From contig NZ_JAAEAA010000004.1 in the NCBI RefSeq assembly GCF_010119545.1, forward strand, positions 1-64,000: a stretch of 64,000 nt of DNA, given 5' to 3'. Made by a program: the position numbers and the translations under genes. The DNA is from Pontibacter fetidus (GTDB taxonomy: Bacteria > Bacteroidota > Bacteroidia > Cytophagales > Hymenobacteraceae). Positions 44,746-52,927 of this stretch are shown one piece after another. Numbering within the stretch: the stretch's first letter is position 1; each line of letters opens with the position of its first letter. Below the pieces are notes generated by a model that saw nothing but the letters and a program-made list of their open reading frames with translations, did not search any database and was not told the DNA's origin.

Positions 44746-44922
44746 ACTACGCTCGAAATGACAAAGTAAGAATTACAGGACACATAAGATTCCTCGGCTG
44801 ACGCTCGGAATGACAAAAGAGAAGCTATAGCCCAGACACTAGCAGAAGTTGCTCGCGCTGCCAGGTCTTGCAACTATAAGCTAAACAGATTTCTCGCTAC
44901 ACTCGGAATGAGAATAGAGAGA

Positions 44923-45969
44923 CTATACTTTACCAGCAAGATTCGGGGTTTTTACCAATATAGTTTTTAGGTTTAGCCTTACTAAATCTCCCATACACTT
45001 ACACTTCATAAACTCGTCTGATTGATGATGCTCTGCCAGCTCCTTCCTAAGCTGTGCTATTTTTTCAGGAGTAGAAATGGTGTCTTTGCGCATACAGTCA
45101 ATCAAATCTTTGAGGCGGTAACGAGCCGATTTCAGGCGACGGAACATGAGGGTGCGCTCTTCGTTCTGATACTGTTTTACAGTTTCGGGCTTTAGTAACT
45201 TTAAAACCAGGTCTACAATTACGTTATTGTCTTTAAAGAACTGCGGCAGGTACATCGTCTTTTTGCCTTCGTAGCTTTGCTGGTCAAAATCTATCGGGCG
45301 TACGCGGTACTGTTCGTCTTCAAAATCGGGGGTAATATCTACCACATAGTTATAAGAGCGCATGTCGCCGAGCAAACGCACAAAACAACGTTCGTTAAAC
45401 TTCACAAACTCTTTGGCAATGCGCACTTTGTTGGTACCAGGCCTGCTTACAAATTCTTTTATAAAAATATCTCCCGGTATACCGGCAATGTGTTCTTCTA
45501 TCAGTGTATCACCATCTACGAGGTAACTTAAGCGGCCCGGCGACAAAATATGCTCCAGCTCCAGGCCATAAATACGCGAGGCATCGGCACGCTTCACATA
45601 AAAATAATCGTAGTTGTCGTTTAGCTGGTTCATGATCTGCACCCGGAAAGGGTTGGAATTGCCAAACGTACAGTAATCTATCCGCGACACATACAAATGC
45701 TCCATCACCGACATATCGCCATCCGTTTTTAACAAGGCATAGATCATAGTCAGGCCATGGTTCAGTTCCTCCTGCGTTTGCTGTTCATACATTACGGTTT
45801 CCCAAAGTGTGTCTACCCCCTTTTTATCGAAGTATGGGAAAGAGTCGGAGTAATGCAGCAACTCTTCATACTTAACAGGCAGTTTGGTGTCGCGGCCATA
45901 GGTGTGCAGGTACTTGCGCAGCCCTTCGGTAACCGGGTAAAACAGTTTCTTTTTTGAGATGGAGTTCAC
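44923..45969 (-). CDS. Unknown conserved-looking soluble protein
   Basis: Using GTG at 45969 (VNSISKKKLFYPV) gives about 348 residues; an upstream TTG at 46020 would add 17. The protein is soluble with mixed folds. Segments such as FVRLLGDMRSYNYVVDITPD and VRPIDFDQQSYEGKK carry acidic patches reminiscent of kinase-like metal sites, but the canonical motifs are not there. Close to the LytTR/LytS genes on the same strand but separated by repeats. No family assigned. Confidence 0.65.
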   Translation of the reverse strand: MNSISKKKLFYPVTEGLRKYLHTYGRDTKLPVKYEELLHYSDSFPYFDKKGVDTLWETVMYEQQTQEELNHGLTMIYALLKTDGDMSVMEHLYVSRIDYCTFGNSNPFRVQIMNQLNDNYDYFYVKRADASRIYGLELEHILSPGRLSYLVDGDTLIEEHIAGIPGDIFIKEFVSRPGTNKVRIAKEFVKFNERCFVRLLGDMRSYNYVVDITPDFEDEQYRVRPIDFDQQSYEGKKTMYLPQFFKDNNVIVDLVLKLLKPETVKQYQNEERTLMFRRLKSARYRLKDLIDCMRKDTISTPEKIAQLRKELAEHHQSDEFMKCKCMGDLVRLNLKTILVKTPNLAGKV

Positions 45970-46115
45970 GGGTGAATTAAGAATGAGTAATGGCGTATGA
46001 ATAATGATATTGCTGTGCAAAAAGCTATACTTTGGAATGTGAACTATAGTTTGACTTCTACTTCATAAGTTAAGCAAACTATAGTTAATACTTTTAAATC
46101 AGATGCAATAAAAAA

Positions 46116-46165
46116 GGGGCCAGAGGCCCCGCTATAGTTCGTCACGAGCGTAGACGCTCGCGCCA
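46116..46165. repeat. Terminator hairpin plus TCACGAG...CTCGCGCCA repeat
   Basis: GGGGCC / GGCCCC (46116-46130) after an A-run is a terminator for the LytTR operon on the - strand. The unit at 46142-46165 is the partner of 29711-29734. Confidence 0.7.
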
Positions 46166-46213
46166 TTTCAATAATTATTAATTCATCATTATTAATTACT
46201 CATTAACCAGAAG

Positions 46214-46939
46214 CTACGCTTCTAACAAGTTGTTCTTACCTAAAATCTGCAGCACTTCGTTTTTGTAGAGGCGGCCAATTGGTATTTCGGTTTTGCCAAG
46301 GTCTACGGCTGTAGCGGAGAAGGCCTGTACTTTATCCAAAGCGATGATGAAGGAACGGTGAATGCGCAGGAATTTATCGGCGGGCAACTTCTCTTCTAAA
46401 AAGCTGATCTTTTGGTACGAGATGATCTCTTTGGTTTCGGTTTTTACCCGGATGTAGTCTTTCAGGCTCTCGATGTACAGGATATTGGCCAGCATTACCT
46501 TTACCATCTTTTTGTCGGCTTTCAGGTAAATAAAGGCTTCTTTATAATCTGGTTCGGTTGTAGCTATAGTTGCAGCCGGTTTGGTTTCCTGGGGCGTAAC
46601 TTTGGCAATGGCTTTCAGGAAACGGTCGAACGATATGGGTTTGAGCAGGTAATCAATGGCGTTCAGTTCGTAGCCTTCCACGGCATAATCGCGGTAGGCA
46701 GTGGTGAAAATAACCTTCGGCGGGTTGGGCAGCGACTTCAAAAAATCGATACCGGTAAGTTTGGGCATCTGTATATCCAGGAACATCAGATCAACCTGTT
46801 CGGTTTGCAGGCAGTTGTAGGCTTCTACGGCATTGTTGCAGCGGCATACCAGTTCCAGGTTATCCAGGCGGCTGATGTAAGTTTCCAGTACATCCAGGGC
46901 CAGGGGCTCATCGTCAACTATAAGGCATCTAATCTTCAT
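46214..46939 (-). CDS. LytTR-family response regulator
   Basis: The 241-residue DNA-binding regulator has a receiver domain with phospho-acceptor Asp55 (LMFLDIQMPKLTG) preceded by DDEP at 9-12, and a LytTR DNA-binding domain (IYLKADKKMVKVMLANILYI to the C-terminus). Its start lies 11 bp inside the 3' end of the sensor kinase gene, so the pair is one operon and one two-component system. Targets are unknown. Confidence 0.95.
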   Translation of the reverse strand: MKIRCLIVDDEPLALDVLETYISRLDNLELVCRCNNAVEAYNCLQTEQVDLMFLDIQMPKLTGIDFLKSLPNPPKVIFTTAYRDYAVEGYELNAIDYLLKPISFDRFLKAIAKVTPQETKPAATIATTEPDYKEAFIYLKADKKMVKVMLANILYIESLKDYIRVKTETKEIISYQKISFLEEKLPADKFLRIHRSFIIALDKVQAFSATAVDLGKTEIPIGRLYKNEVLQILGKNNLLEA

Positions 46940-48050
46940 TAGTTCTATCGCTAAGGTCTAATTCCAGGTGCACGGCGTATACGTCCGGCTCATCTTCAAT
47001 CTCCAAACTATAGGTATCCTTGTAAAGCAGTTCCAGGCGGCGCTGCACGTTTTTCAAGCCAATTCCGGAGGCCATTTCTTTTGCGGTTCGCTCAGCTTTT
47101 TCGCCTTGTTTGCAGTTCTCTACACGCAGGCTTAGTTTGCCGTTCTGCACTTTTACGTCAATGCGCACCCAGGCATTTTCGGTTTCGGTACTTACGCCGT
47201 GTTTAAAAGCATTCTCTACGAAAGGTAACAGCATCATGGGTGCAATGTTTGCCCCAAGTATACTCCCCGATTCGGTAAAGCTGATGTCTACTCGGTCGCC
47301 GTAACGCATGCGCTCCAGGTCTATGTAGTTGCGGATATAGTTCAGTTCTTTCTCCAGCGGCACTTTGGCTGCATTGGCATCATACAGCATATAATCCATC
47401 AAACCCGATAACTTCAGCACCATTTCCGGGGCGTTATCAGATTTTTTAAGCGTAAGTGAATACAGGCTGTTGAGTGTGTTGAACAAAAAGTGCGGGTGTA
47501 TCTGCCCTTTCAGAAATTTAAGCTCAGCCTCCAGTTTATCCTGCGACAGCGTGCGTGCCGATTGCTGGTGCTGGTACCAGTTGCGCAACAAAACCACCGT
47601 AGCCGAAATAGCCACCAGGTAATTTATGTTTACAATGTTCTTGATAAAACGGTAAAGTGTCAGGTTGTCCTGGGAGCAGGTGGTGGGGCAGAAAAACGGG
47701 TGAATCAGGAAAGGCAGCAACACATATTGCATCAGCGCAGCAATAGCACCTGTTATCATCAGGACGTATACAAAAAACTCCAGGTAGCGCTTACGGAGCA
47801 GGAATTTGGGCATCAGGTAATACATATTAAAGTATACCAGCGCCATTTTAAACGGAAGCTCCACCAACTCCACCATAAAGGCATTGTAGTAGTCATCGAT
47901 ATAACTACCGTACAGCAACCCGAAAAACACCACGTAAATTACCCAGAACGCGGCGTGTTGCAGCATCCTGTTCTTAATTATACTTCGTGGGTCGGGCAGG
48001 CTCCAGGTTCTGGCTTCAATAACGGTTTCCGGACTCAACTTTACTTCCAT
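46929..48050 (-). CDS. LytS-like sensor histidine kinase
   Basis: ATG at 48050 (MEVKLSPETV) gives 373 residues; an upstream GTG is less likely. Four membrane helices (about 30-160) are followed by a His-kinase domain with GQIHPHFLFNTLNS (phospho-His) and an ATPase domain with PFVENAFKHG and GIGLKNVQRRLELLY. Periplasmic sensing loops are short, so it may sense a membrane-embedded cue. Overlaps the LytTR regulator. Confidence 0.93.
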   Translation of the reverse strand: MEVKLSPETVIEARTWSLPDPRSIIKNRMLQHAAFWVIYVVFFGLLYGSYIDDYYNAFMVELVELPFKMALVYFNMYYLMPKFLLRKRYLEFFVYVLMITGAIAALMQYVLLPFLIHPFFCPTTCSQDNLTLYRFIKNIVNINYLVAISATVVLLRNWYQHQQSARTLSQDKLEAELKFLKGQIHPHFLFNTLNSLYSLTLKKSDNAPEMVLKLSGLMDYMLYDANAAKVPLEKELNYIRNYIDLERMRYGDRVDISFTESGSILGANIAPMMLLPFVENAFKHGVSTETENAWVRIDVKVQNGKLSLRVENCKQGEKAERTAKEMASGIGLKNVQRRLELLYKDTYSLEIEDEPDVYAVHLELDLSDRTNED

Positions 48051-48244
48051 GTTACAAAGGTAAACTTTATCGCGCACGTCTGTACCTGGCACTCAGGGCT
48101 TTTAGACGACCGGCTAAACTATAAACATCAGCAGCAAACTATACCAGCCCAACAGCTTTTCAGGCAAAAAGATTTAAACGCACCTTATCAACTATAGCTC
48201 CGTACTACAACACAACCTGTTATACAACCTAAACTATAACAACT

Positions 48245-48694
48245 ATGGAAAAAGGAAACTATAGTAAATTTCTGTTGATGCTGCTGGTATCGTTCGTGAT
48301 CATGTATAGCGTAATGTTTATGAATGTAGCCAGCACCGACCACATTTACCTGAGTTTAAACCGCTTATATATGGCCCTGCTGATGGTGGCACCTATGGCA
48401 CTTATTATGCTGGGTTTTATGCCGATGATGTACAAAAACAAAAAGTTAAATACACTGATTATAGTGGCAAGCTTAACTGTTATAGGTGGAGTTTTTCTGT
48501 TGCTGCGAAACCAGGCAGCCGTTGGCGATAAACAGTTTATGAAATCCATGATACCGCATCATTCCTCAGCTATATTGGTAAGCCGCCAGGCAAACCTTTC
48601 CGACCCGGAAGTTAAAAAGCTGGCGCAGCAAATAATCGAATCGCAGGAAAAAGAAATTGCTGAAATGAAGAAGATACTCCAGCGCATGGAGTAA
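48245..48694 (+). CDS. Membrane protein with DUF305 domain
   Basis: The 149-residue protein has three membrane helices (about 8-30, 38-60, 68-86), followed by a DUF305 ferritin-like helical pair containing FMKSMIPHHSSAILVSRQA and LAQQIIESQEKEIAEMKKIL. DUF305 proteins are often metal-linked and envelope-located. No partner gene is adjacent. Confidence 0.82.
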   Translation: MEKGNYSKFLLMLLVSFVIMYSVMFMNVASTDHIYLSLNRLYMALLMVAPMALIMLGFMPMMYKNKKLNTLIIVASLTVIGGVFLLLRNQAAVGDKQFMKSMIPHHSSAILVSRQANLSDPEVKKLAQQIIESQEKEIAEMKKILQRME

Positions 48695-48757
48695 TCCGAA
48701 TCAGATACGTCTTGTTAATTGCAGCACCTGTACCCGCAGCCAGGCAAACGAAGAAGT

Positions 48758-49231
48758 TTACTCGTTGTGGTATTTTTCGCCACGCAGAATAGTAAAGCCG
48801 CGGTATAGTTGCTCGGTAAAAAACATGCGGATCATCTGGTGCGTGAACGTCATTTTAGAGAGTGCCATTTTATCATTGGCACGACTATAAACAGCCCCCG
48901 AAAAACCGAAAGCTCCGCCAATTACAAATATCAAGTTGGTAGTTACGGTGTTCAGTTTCTTCTGCAGAAAAGTGGCAAACTCACCGGAAGTAAACATCTT
49001 TCCTTTTTCATCCAGCAAAATAAGAAAATCACCTTCCTGCACCTTCTGTAATATAAGTTTGCCTTCTTCTTCCTTCAGTTTATCGGGGCTATACTTGCCG
49101 CCTTGTTTTATATCGGGTATAACTATAAACTCGAACGGGTGGTAATGCTTCAGGCGCTTCAGGTACTTGTCTATCCCCTCCTCTATAAACTTCTCGTCGG
49201 TTTTGCCTATCGCTATCAGTTTTATCTTCAT
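48758..49231 (-). CDS. rlmH: 23S rRNA pseudouridine-1915 N3-methyltransferase
   Basis: ATG at 49231 (MKIKLIAIGKTDEKFIEEGI) gives 157 residues, the family length; an upstream start would add 16. The SPOUT knot motif FVIGGAFGFSGAVY (near 100-113) and the C-terminal RGEKYHNE are characteristic. It methylates pseudouridine 1915 in helix 69 of 23S rRNA. It is the last resident gene before the cassette array, on the opposite strand, and shows no sign of an adjacent integrase. Confidence 0.95.
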   Translation of the reverse strand: MKIKLIAIGKTDEKFIEEGIDKYLKRLKHYHPFEFIVIPDIKQGGKYSPDKLKEEEGKLILQKVQEGDFLILLDEKGKMFTSGEFATFLQKKLNTVTTNLIFVIGGAFGFSGAVYSRANDKMALSKMTFTHQMIRMFFTEQLYRGFTILRGEKYHNE

Positions 49232-49396
49232 CGGTTTGCCGGTTTCCACGAAGGTCGGAGGATTGGCGGGATTTTGCAATTCAGCTTCTTTTTATTAAGC
49301 TATAATCACACTAATTTAAACTTTCTAAAATTATATAGTATGGGCAATATATAGTATATTCGTTAATCCGATTCCGTTTAGCCGCCGTATTTGGGT

Positions 49397-49436
49397 GTAT
49401 AAACGGAATAAACTCCGTTTATACATAAGTTAGCAG
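49397..49436 (+). other. Left-end attC/attI-like half-site (site 0)
   Basis: Perfect arms GTATAAACGGA (49397-49407) and TCCGTTTATAC (49414-49424), then ATAA and the R'-like box GTTAGCAG (49429-49436). No matching AAC box is found on its left, so it may be a degraded attC or an attI remnant. It defines the start of cassette 1. Confidence 0.5.
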
Positions 49437-49464
49437 TAAGCTAAATTATGAAGCATTCTCATAA

Positions 49465-49833
49465 ATGGATGAAAAATTAAATTCTCTTGAACACGCTATT
49501 CTGTCTGAGATTGAGAAGTCTCATAGAGAAACACACCCATTTTTGAAAGAGCATATGCTGGATTTGAAAGTCAGTTCACGTGAATTTACTGGCGTTGGTG
49601 TTTATGTTCACTTTGATGCAAAGGGACAAAAGCGGCAGAAGAATAAAATTTCAAAAGAAAAAACTTATTTAGGGGTTAATAAAAGCTTCTACATTGACAC
49701 ACTTGAATTCCCAATTTCTTTTGAATTGAATTTAAGTGAAGAAGGGGTTTTGGAGTTTTTAGAAATAGTTTCTAATGATGATAAAACTTGGAATGGTGAG
49801 TTTAACAAATTCACTATTGAAGAAGAAGATTAA
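49465..49833 (+). CDS. Cassette 1 protein, unknown
   Basis: A 122-residue soluble acidic protein (MDEKLNSLEHAILSEIEKSH start, FTIEEED end) with a mixed alpha/beta core including FTGVGVYVHFDAKG and LEFLEIVSNDDKTWNG. No signal or membrane segment. No family is recognised; the last part faintly recalls small immunity-type proteins but this is not supported. It starts 28 bp after the G^TT boundary of site 0 and ends 9 bp before its attC. AT-rich codon use relative to rlmH. Confidence 0.75.
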   Translation: MDEKLNSLEHAILSEIEKSHRETHPFLKEHMLDLKVSSREFTGVGVYVHFDAKGQKRQKNKISKEKTYLGVNKSFYIDTLEFPISFELNLSEEGVLEFLEIVSNDDKTWNGEFNKFTIEEED

Positions 49834-49842
49834 GAAATCCTT

Positions 49843-49908
49843 CTGCCAACAAGGCACAGGCTCCATACTCGGCTACGCCTCGTTCGTAGCCTGTCCTAAA
49901 CGTTATGC
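49843..49908 (+). other. attC-like site 1
   Basis: R'' CTGCCAAC (49843-49850), inner pair ACAGGCT (49856-49862) with AGCCTGT (49888-49894), R' GTTATGC (49902-49908). The inner region is almost the same as in site 3. R'' pairs with GTTAGCAG of site 0 apart from one mismatch. Confidence 0.75.
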
Positions 49909-49951
49909 GGCAGCTTAAAAGACAACAACCAACGACATTGACAGTAAGAAA

Positions 49952-50551
49952 ATGAAATCAGATAATAAACTTGCAGGACTTGGACTTTTGACAGCAATTT
50001 CGGCATCACTATGCTGCATTACACCTGTTTTGGCTCTGTTGGCTGGAACAAGTGGACTTGCTTCTACTTTCTCTTGGCTTGACCCATTCAGACCATATTT
50101 AATTGGCTTGACAGTTTTGGTTCTTGCGTTTGCTTGGTATCAAAAACTGAAACCTCAAAAACAAATTGACTGCTGCGACACAACTGAAAAAACACCCTTT
50201 ATTCAGACAAAAAAGTTTTTGGGTTTCGTAACAGTTTTTGCAGGACTGATGCTTGCGTTTCCAAGTTATGTCCACATATTCTTTCCAAAGACAGAAAGTC
50301 AAACAATCATAACCGACCAATCAAACATTAAAACAGCAGAATTTACAATTAACGGAATGACTTGTGCAGGTTGTGAAGAAAACGTAAATCACGAAGTAAA
50401 TAAACTGACAGGAATAATTAAGACGAATGTTTCTTACGACAACGGCAACGCAATCATAGAATTTGATAGAACTCAAACCGACATTCAAGAGATAGAAAAA
50501 GCCATAACTAAAACAGGCTATTCCGTAACCGACAAAAAAGAAATAAAATGA
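49952..50551 (+). CDS. MerT-MerP fusion: mercuric/metal transport protein
   Basis: The 199-residue protein joins a MerT-like membrane part (three helices; LCCITPVLALLAGTSGLAST near 21-40 with the vicinal CysCys) to a MerP-like HMA domain at 130-195 with GMTCAGCEENVNHEVNK. MerTP-type proteins bring Hg(II) across the inner membrane for reduction by MerA. No merA or merR is in this window, so the substrate may be another thiophilic metal. It overlaps the next gene by ATGA; both lie in cassette 2. Confidence 0.88.
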   Translation: MKSDNKLAGLGLLTAISASLCCITPVLALLAGTSGLASTFSWLDPFRPYLIGLTVLVLAFAWYQKLKPQKQIDCCDTTEKTPFIQTKKFLGFVTVFAGLMLAFPSYVHIFFPKTESQTIITDQSNIKTAEFTINGMTCAGCEENVNHEVNKLTGIIKTNVSYDNGNAIIEFDRTQTDIQEIEKAITKTGYSVTDKKEIK

Positions 50552-50754
50552 ACATAATCCTGCAATCAACTATCACTTGCCCTGAATGTGGACATAAGAA
50601 AGAAGAAACTATGCCGACAGACGCTTGCCAATATTTTTACGAGTGCGAAAGCTGCAAAAAGGTATTAAAGCCAAAACAGGGCGACTGTTGTGTATTTTGT
50701 AGCTATGGAACAGTGAAATGTCCATCCATTCAAGCCGGGACAAATTGCTGTTAA
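50548..50754 (+). CDS. GDCCVxC-domain small Cys-rich protein
   Basis: The 68-residue protein has a CPECGHKKEE zinc-ribbon-like start and the signature GDCCVFCSYGTVKCP near 45-59, plus a terminal CC. GDCCVxC proteins are commonly encoded beside MerT-like transporters, and a metal-handling role is inferred. Translation is coupled to the MerTP gene (ATGA at 50548-50551). It is the second gene of the only two-gene cassette. Confidence 0.85.
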   Translation: MNIILQSTITCPECGHKKEETMPTDACQYFYECESCKKVLKPKQGDCCVFCSYGTVKCPSIQAGTNCC

Positions 50755-50789
50755 AGACAATGATAAAACTGACTGAAATCGAAAGCCGA

Positions 50790-50923
50790 CCGCATAACAT
50801 CGGTTTTGCAATATGGCGGGTGAAGTGCTACTATGAAACATTTGTGCAAGATTCAACATCAGTAATTCTATTGAACTTTTGTGCTAAAATGCCGCCACAT
50901 CGCAAAGCCGTAAACCGTTAGCC
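50790..50923 (+). other. attC-like site 2 (long form)
   Basis: R'' CCGCATAAC (50790-50798) and R' GTTAGCC (50917-50923). Inner pairs CGGTTTTGC with GCAAAGCCG and ATATGGCGG with CCGCCACAT. The site is about 130 bp, similar in size to long VCR-type attCs. R'' exactly complements GTTATGCGG at the cassette's left boundary. Confidence 0.75.
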
Positions 50924-50949
50924 TGAATTTAATAAAGAATATTATTGAT

Positions 50950-51606
50950 GTGGAGTATAATATAAAATTTATAAACGGGGATAGGCTCTTAGCAATCGGA
51001 CTAGCAGGCATGATTCTTTCAATGTCCCTCCCAATCTACCTTAAAATTAATTTTAATATTAAAGAAGCATTGATGATTGGGCTCATCCCATCGATGTTGG
51101 TCATATCGTGCATTACAGCCTACTTCGCCTCGAAAAGGAATGAATATTTTCTGGTAAACGAGGACGGTTTGCACACAAGTAAGCATGGTCTAGTAAAATG
51201 GAGTGAAGTTCATAGTCTGGACCTCGAAGATAGACTAGAAGCTGAGGTGTTGACAATCAGGTTAAGACATAACGAGAAGATAGTTATCCCTAGTAGAAAA
51301 GAGGAAAGCCCTAATAGACAAACTTTTGTTGCGTTTAGAGAGGATATAGAGAAACGTTTCTCTGAAGAACCTAATACAGAAGTCGGAGCAATTCAAGAAT
51401 CCTATGCCTATGGAGGGAAGGGATATAGAATGCTTGGGTATACACTTTTACTTACACTCTGTTTGCTTACTCCTTATGTGCTCTATGTACTGGTTATTGG
51501 AGATATGACAGCTAAAAAGTTTGTGTCTGTGATTGTCGTCTATTCTGTGACTCTACCTATGCTTGGCAGGATATTCAGAGAAGAAATATTTGGGAAAACA
51601 AAATAG
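50950..51606 (+). CDS. Cassette 3 membrane protein, unknown
   Basis: The 218-residue protein has two N-terminal membrane helices (about 12-30 and 38-60), a cytosolic beta domain (YFLVNEDGLHTSKHGLVKW, EVLTIRLRHNEKIVIPSR) resembling PH-like DUFs, and two C-terminal helices (about 160-180, 188-205). Function unknown. The stop codon TAG lies inside the R'' box of attC site 3, so the cassette is very tight. AT-rich and without AACTATAG words. Confidence 0.78.
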   Translation: MEYNIKFINGDRLLAIGLAGMILSMSLPIYLKINFNIKEALMIGLIPSMLVISCITAYFASKRNEYFLVNEDGLHTSKHGLVKWSEVHSLDLEDRLEAEVLTIRLRHNEKIVIPSRKEESPNRQTFVAFREDIEKRFSEEPNTEVGAIQESYAYGGKGYRMLGYTLLLTLCLLTPYVLYVLVIGDMTAKKFVSVIVVYSVTLPMLGRIFREEIFGKTK

Positions 51607-51671
51607 GCTAACCCTGCACAGGCCCCATACTCGGCTCCGCCTCGTCCACAGCCTGTACCAATCCGTTAGCT
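51605..51671 (+). other. attC-like site 3
   Basis: R'' AGGCTAAC (51605-51612), inner pair ACAGGC (51618-51623) with GCCTGT (51651-51656), R' GTTAGCT (51665-51671). R'' exactly complements the cassette's left boundary GTTAGCCT. Confidence 0.8.
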
Positions 51672-51683
51672 GTAATTAAAATC

Positions 51684-52232
51684 ATGAAAAAACAACTTTG
51701 GTTTGCTGTACTACTTATCGCTTTAGGCTGCGGAAGTAAGAATAACTCCGAAGTAGAAAAAGCTCCAGTTGGGGAAATATCAGCAGAGGTAGAAAAAGAA
51801 AAGCCAAGCAAAAGCATACAAAATTGTACCTCAAGATTAGATGGTGCGATTTATGAATTTCAATCAGATCCGAATTATCCTGAAGAGAAATTCACTTTAA
51901 GATTCACTTGTTCTGAAGACACGCTTAAAGGAGAAATTATTGGTCCCGCTCCAGCTGGAGAGCATGGACTTTTTTACTTCTACGCCAACTTAGATAGCCT
52001 GCGAACTGATGGTAAAAATAGCCTAGAATTTCAGTTTGCTCAAGGAAAACTTTATCAAGGGCAAATTACCTTAGATAACTATGAGAAGTTGAAAGAAGAG
52101 GACGCCTCAGGTATCTCGAAAGGAAAAATATACTTTAAAGGAGCTATCGCAGGTGACTCTCTGATATTCAAATGCACATCTCAGTATTACGACTGCTATG
52201 TGGATGAAATGGTTTTCAGACTAAAGAAATAA
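51684..52232 (+). CDS. Cassette 4 lipoprotein, unknown
   Basis: The 182-residue protein has a lipoprotein signal (LLIALGCGS, Cys16) and a Glu/Lys-rich linker, followed by a beta-rich domain with three Cys (NCTSRLDGAIYEF, FTCSEDTLKGEIIG, FKCTSQYYDCYVDE). It is exported to the envelope. No family recognised. Starts 12 bp after R' of site 3. Confidence 0.78.
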   Translation: MKKQLWFAVLLIALGCGSKNNSEVEKAPVGEISAEVEKEKPSKSIQNCTSRLDGAIYEFQSDPNYPEEKFTLRFTCSEDTLKGEIIGPAPAGEHGLFYFYANLDSLRTDGKNSLEFQFAQGKLYQGQITLDNYEKLKEEDASGISKGKIYFKGAIAGDSLIFKCTSQYYDCYVDEMVFRLKK

Positions 52233-52237
52233 CTGTG

Positions 52238-52290
52238 GCTAAACATACCTATAAGCCAGCTGGGCCGCCTTATGGCCAAGACCGTTAGCT
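52238..52290 (+). other. attC-like site 4 (short)
   Basis: AAC box within GCTAAAC (52238-52244); CCTATAAG (52248-52255) pairs with CTTATGG (52269-52275) leaving one extrahelical T, as in attC sites; R' GTTAGCT (52284-52290). Its R'' is an imperfect match to the left boundary of the cassette. Confidence 0.6.
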
Positions 52291-52321
52291 GGTATACCAT
52301 TACAGATCAACCAAAAACTAA

Positions 52322-52927
52322 ATGAAATACTTATACTCTTTACTTCTTCTTACTACCCTTTCTTGTAGTTCATCTGATTCTGTTGAAGAAAAAAACAGAA
52401 TTAATGAATCAGCCTTAAAGATCCGTTTATTTGACGTTTCAGCAGATCAGATTTACCAACAAAATATTAAGCTGATTAAGCAAAATAATGTTCCTGAACT
52501 GGAGAAATCCATCATCGTGTTCAAGCAGTTTGATGACAGTTTGCAATTAATACGAGATGAGTTGATCTCTGCCGCAGGGGGATATACAACTGAAGGGCTA
52601 TACTTTAATGCCCCTGCTTTCAACTATGTGCAGGATTACTTTTATGGCGAAACAGCTTTCAGAAATAATAGTCACCAATTCTTCTTCAGCACATTAGACG
52701 GTCTTAGTCAAAACCTAAACCAGCTTTCACCAGCCACTAAGCCTACTAAGGAAATTGAAAACAAATTTGATATTCTTCAAAAACACTATGGTATAAACAA
52801 CCGCAATGAGCTGTTTAAAAGTTTATCTATCAATGAAGCCGTAGAACTTATTGAGGCCTTAAGGCGACAGGTGGCAATAAATCACCAAGAATACGTGATA
52901 AATGAACTTAGAAAGTTCGGCAGCTAA
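52322..52927 (+). CDS. Cassette 5 lipoprotein, unknown
   Basis: The 201-residue protein has a lipoprotein signal (TTLSCSSS, Cys15) and a mostly helical body (NVPELEKSIIVFKQFDDSLQ, EAVELIEALRRQVAINHQEY). It is exported and membrane attached. No family is recognised. Its TAA overlaps the R'' box of site 5. AT-rich and without AACTATAG words. Confidence 0.78.
   Translation: MKYLYSLLLLTTLSCSSSDSVEEKNRINESALKIRLFDVSADQIYQQNIKLIKQNNVPELEKSIIVFKQFDDSLQLIRDELISAAGGYTTEGLYFNAPAFNYVQDYFYGETAFRNNSHQFFFSTLDGLSQNLNQLSPATKPTKEIENKFDILQKHYGINNRNELFKSLSINEAVELIEALRRQVAINHQEYVINELRKFGS

Larger units (their letters stand above)
44122..44922. repeat. Intergenic repeat island B (inverted relative to island A)
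   Basis: A 0.8-kb stretch with no supported gene. It contains, from left, a CCCTACCCCTCTC unit (44247-44270), a CCCTCTCC hairpin (44318-44363), the 20-bp palindrome (44414-44433), the structured element (44473-44745) and three copies of a GATTTCTC...CTCGGAATGA unit (44736-44766, 44788-44817, 44887-44914). The order mirrors island A. Confidence 0.8.

Noticed and set aside
46020-46022. TTG start for the gene at 44923
   Set aside because: An in-frame GTG at 45969 removes an unlikely leader; the start remains uncertain, but no evidence favours the TTG.
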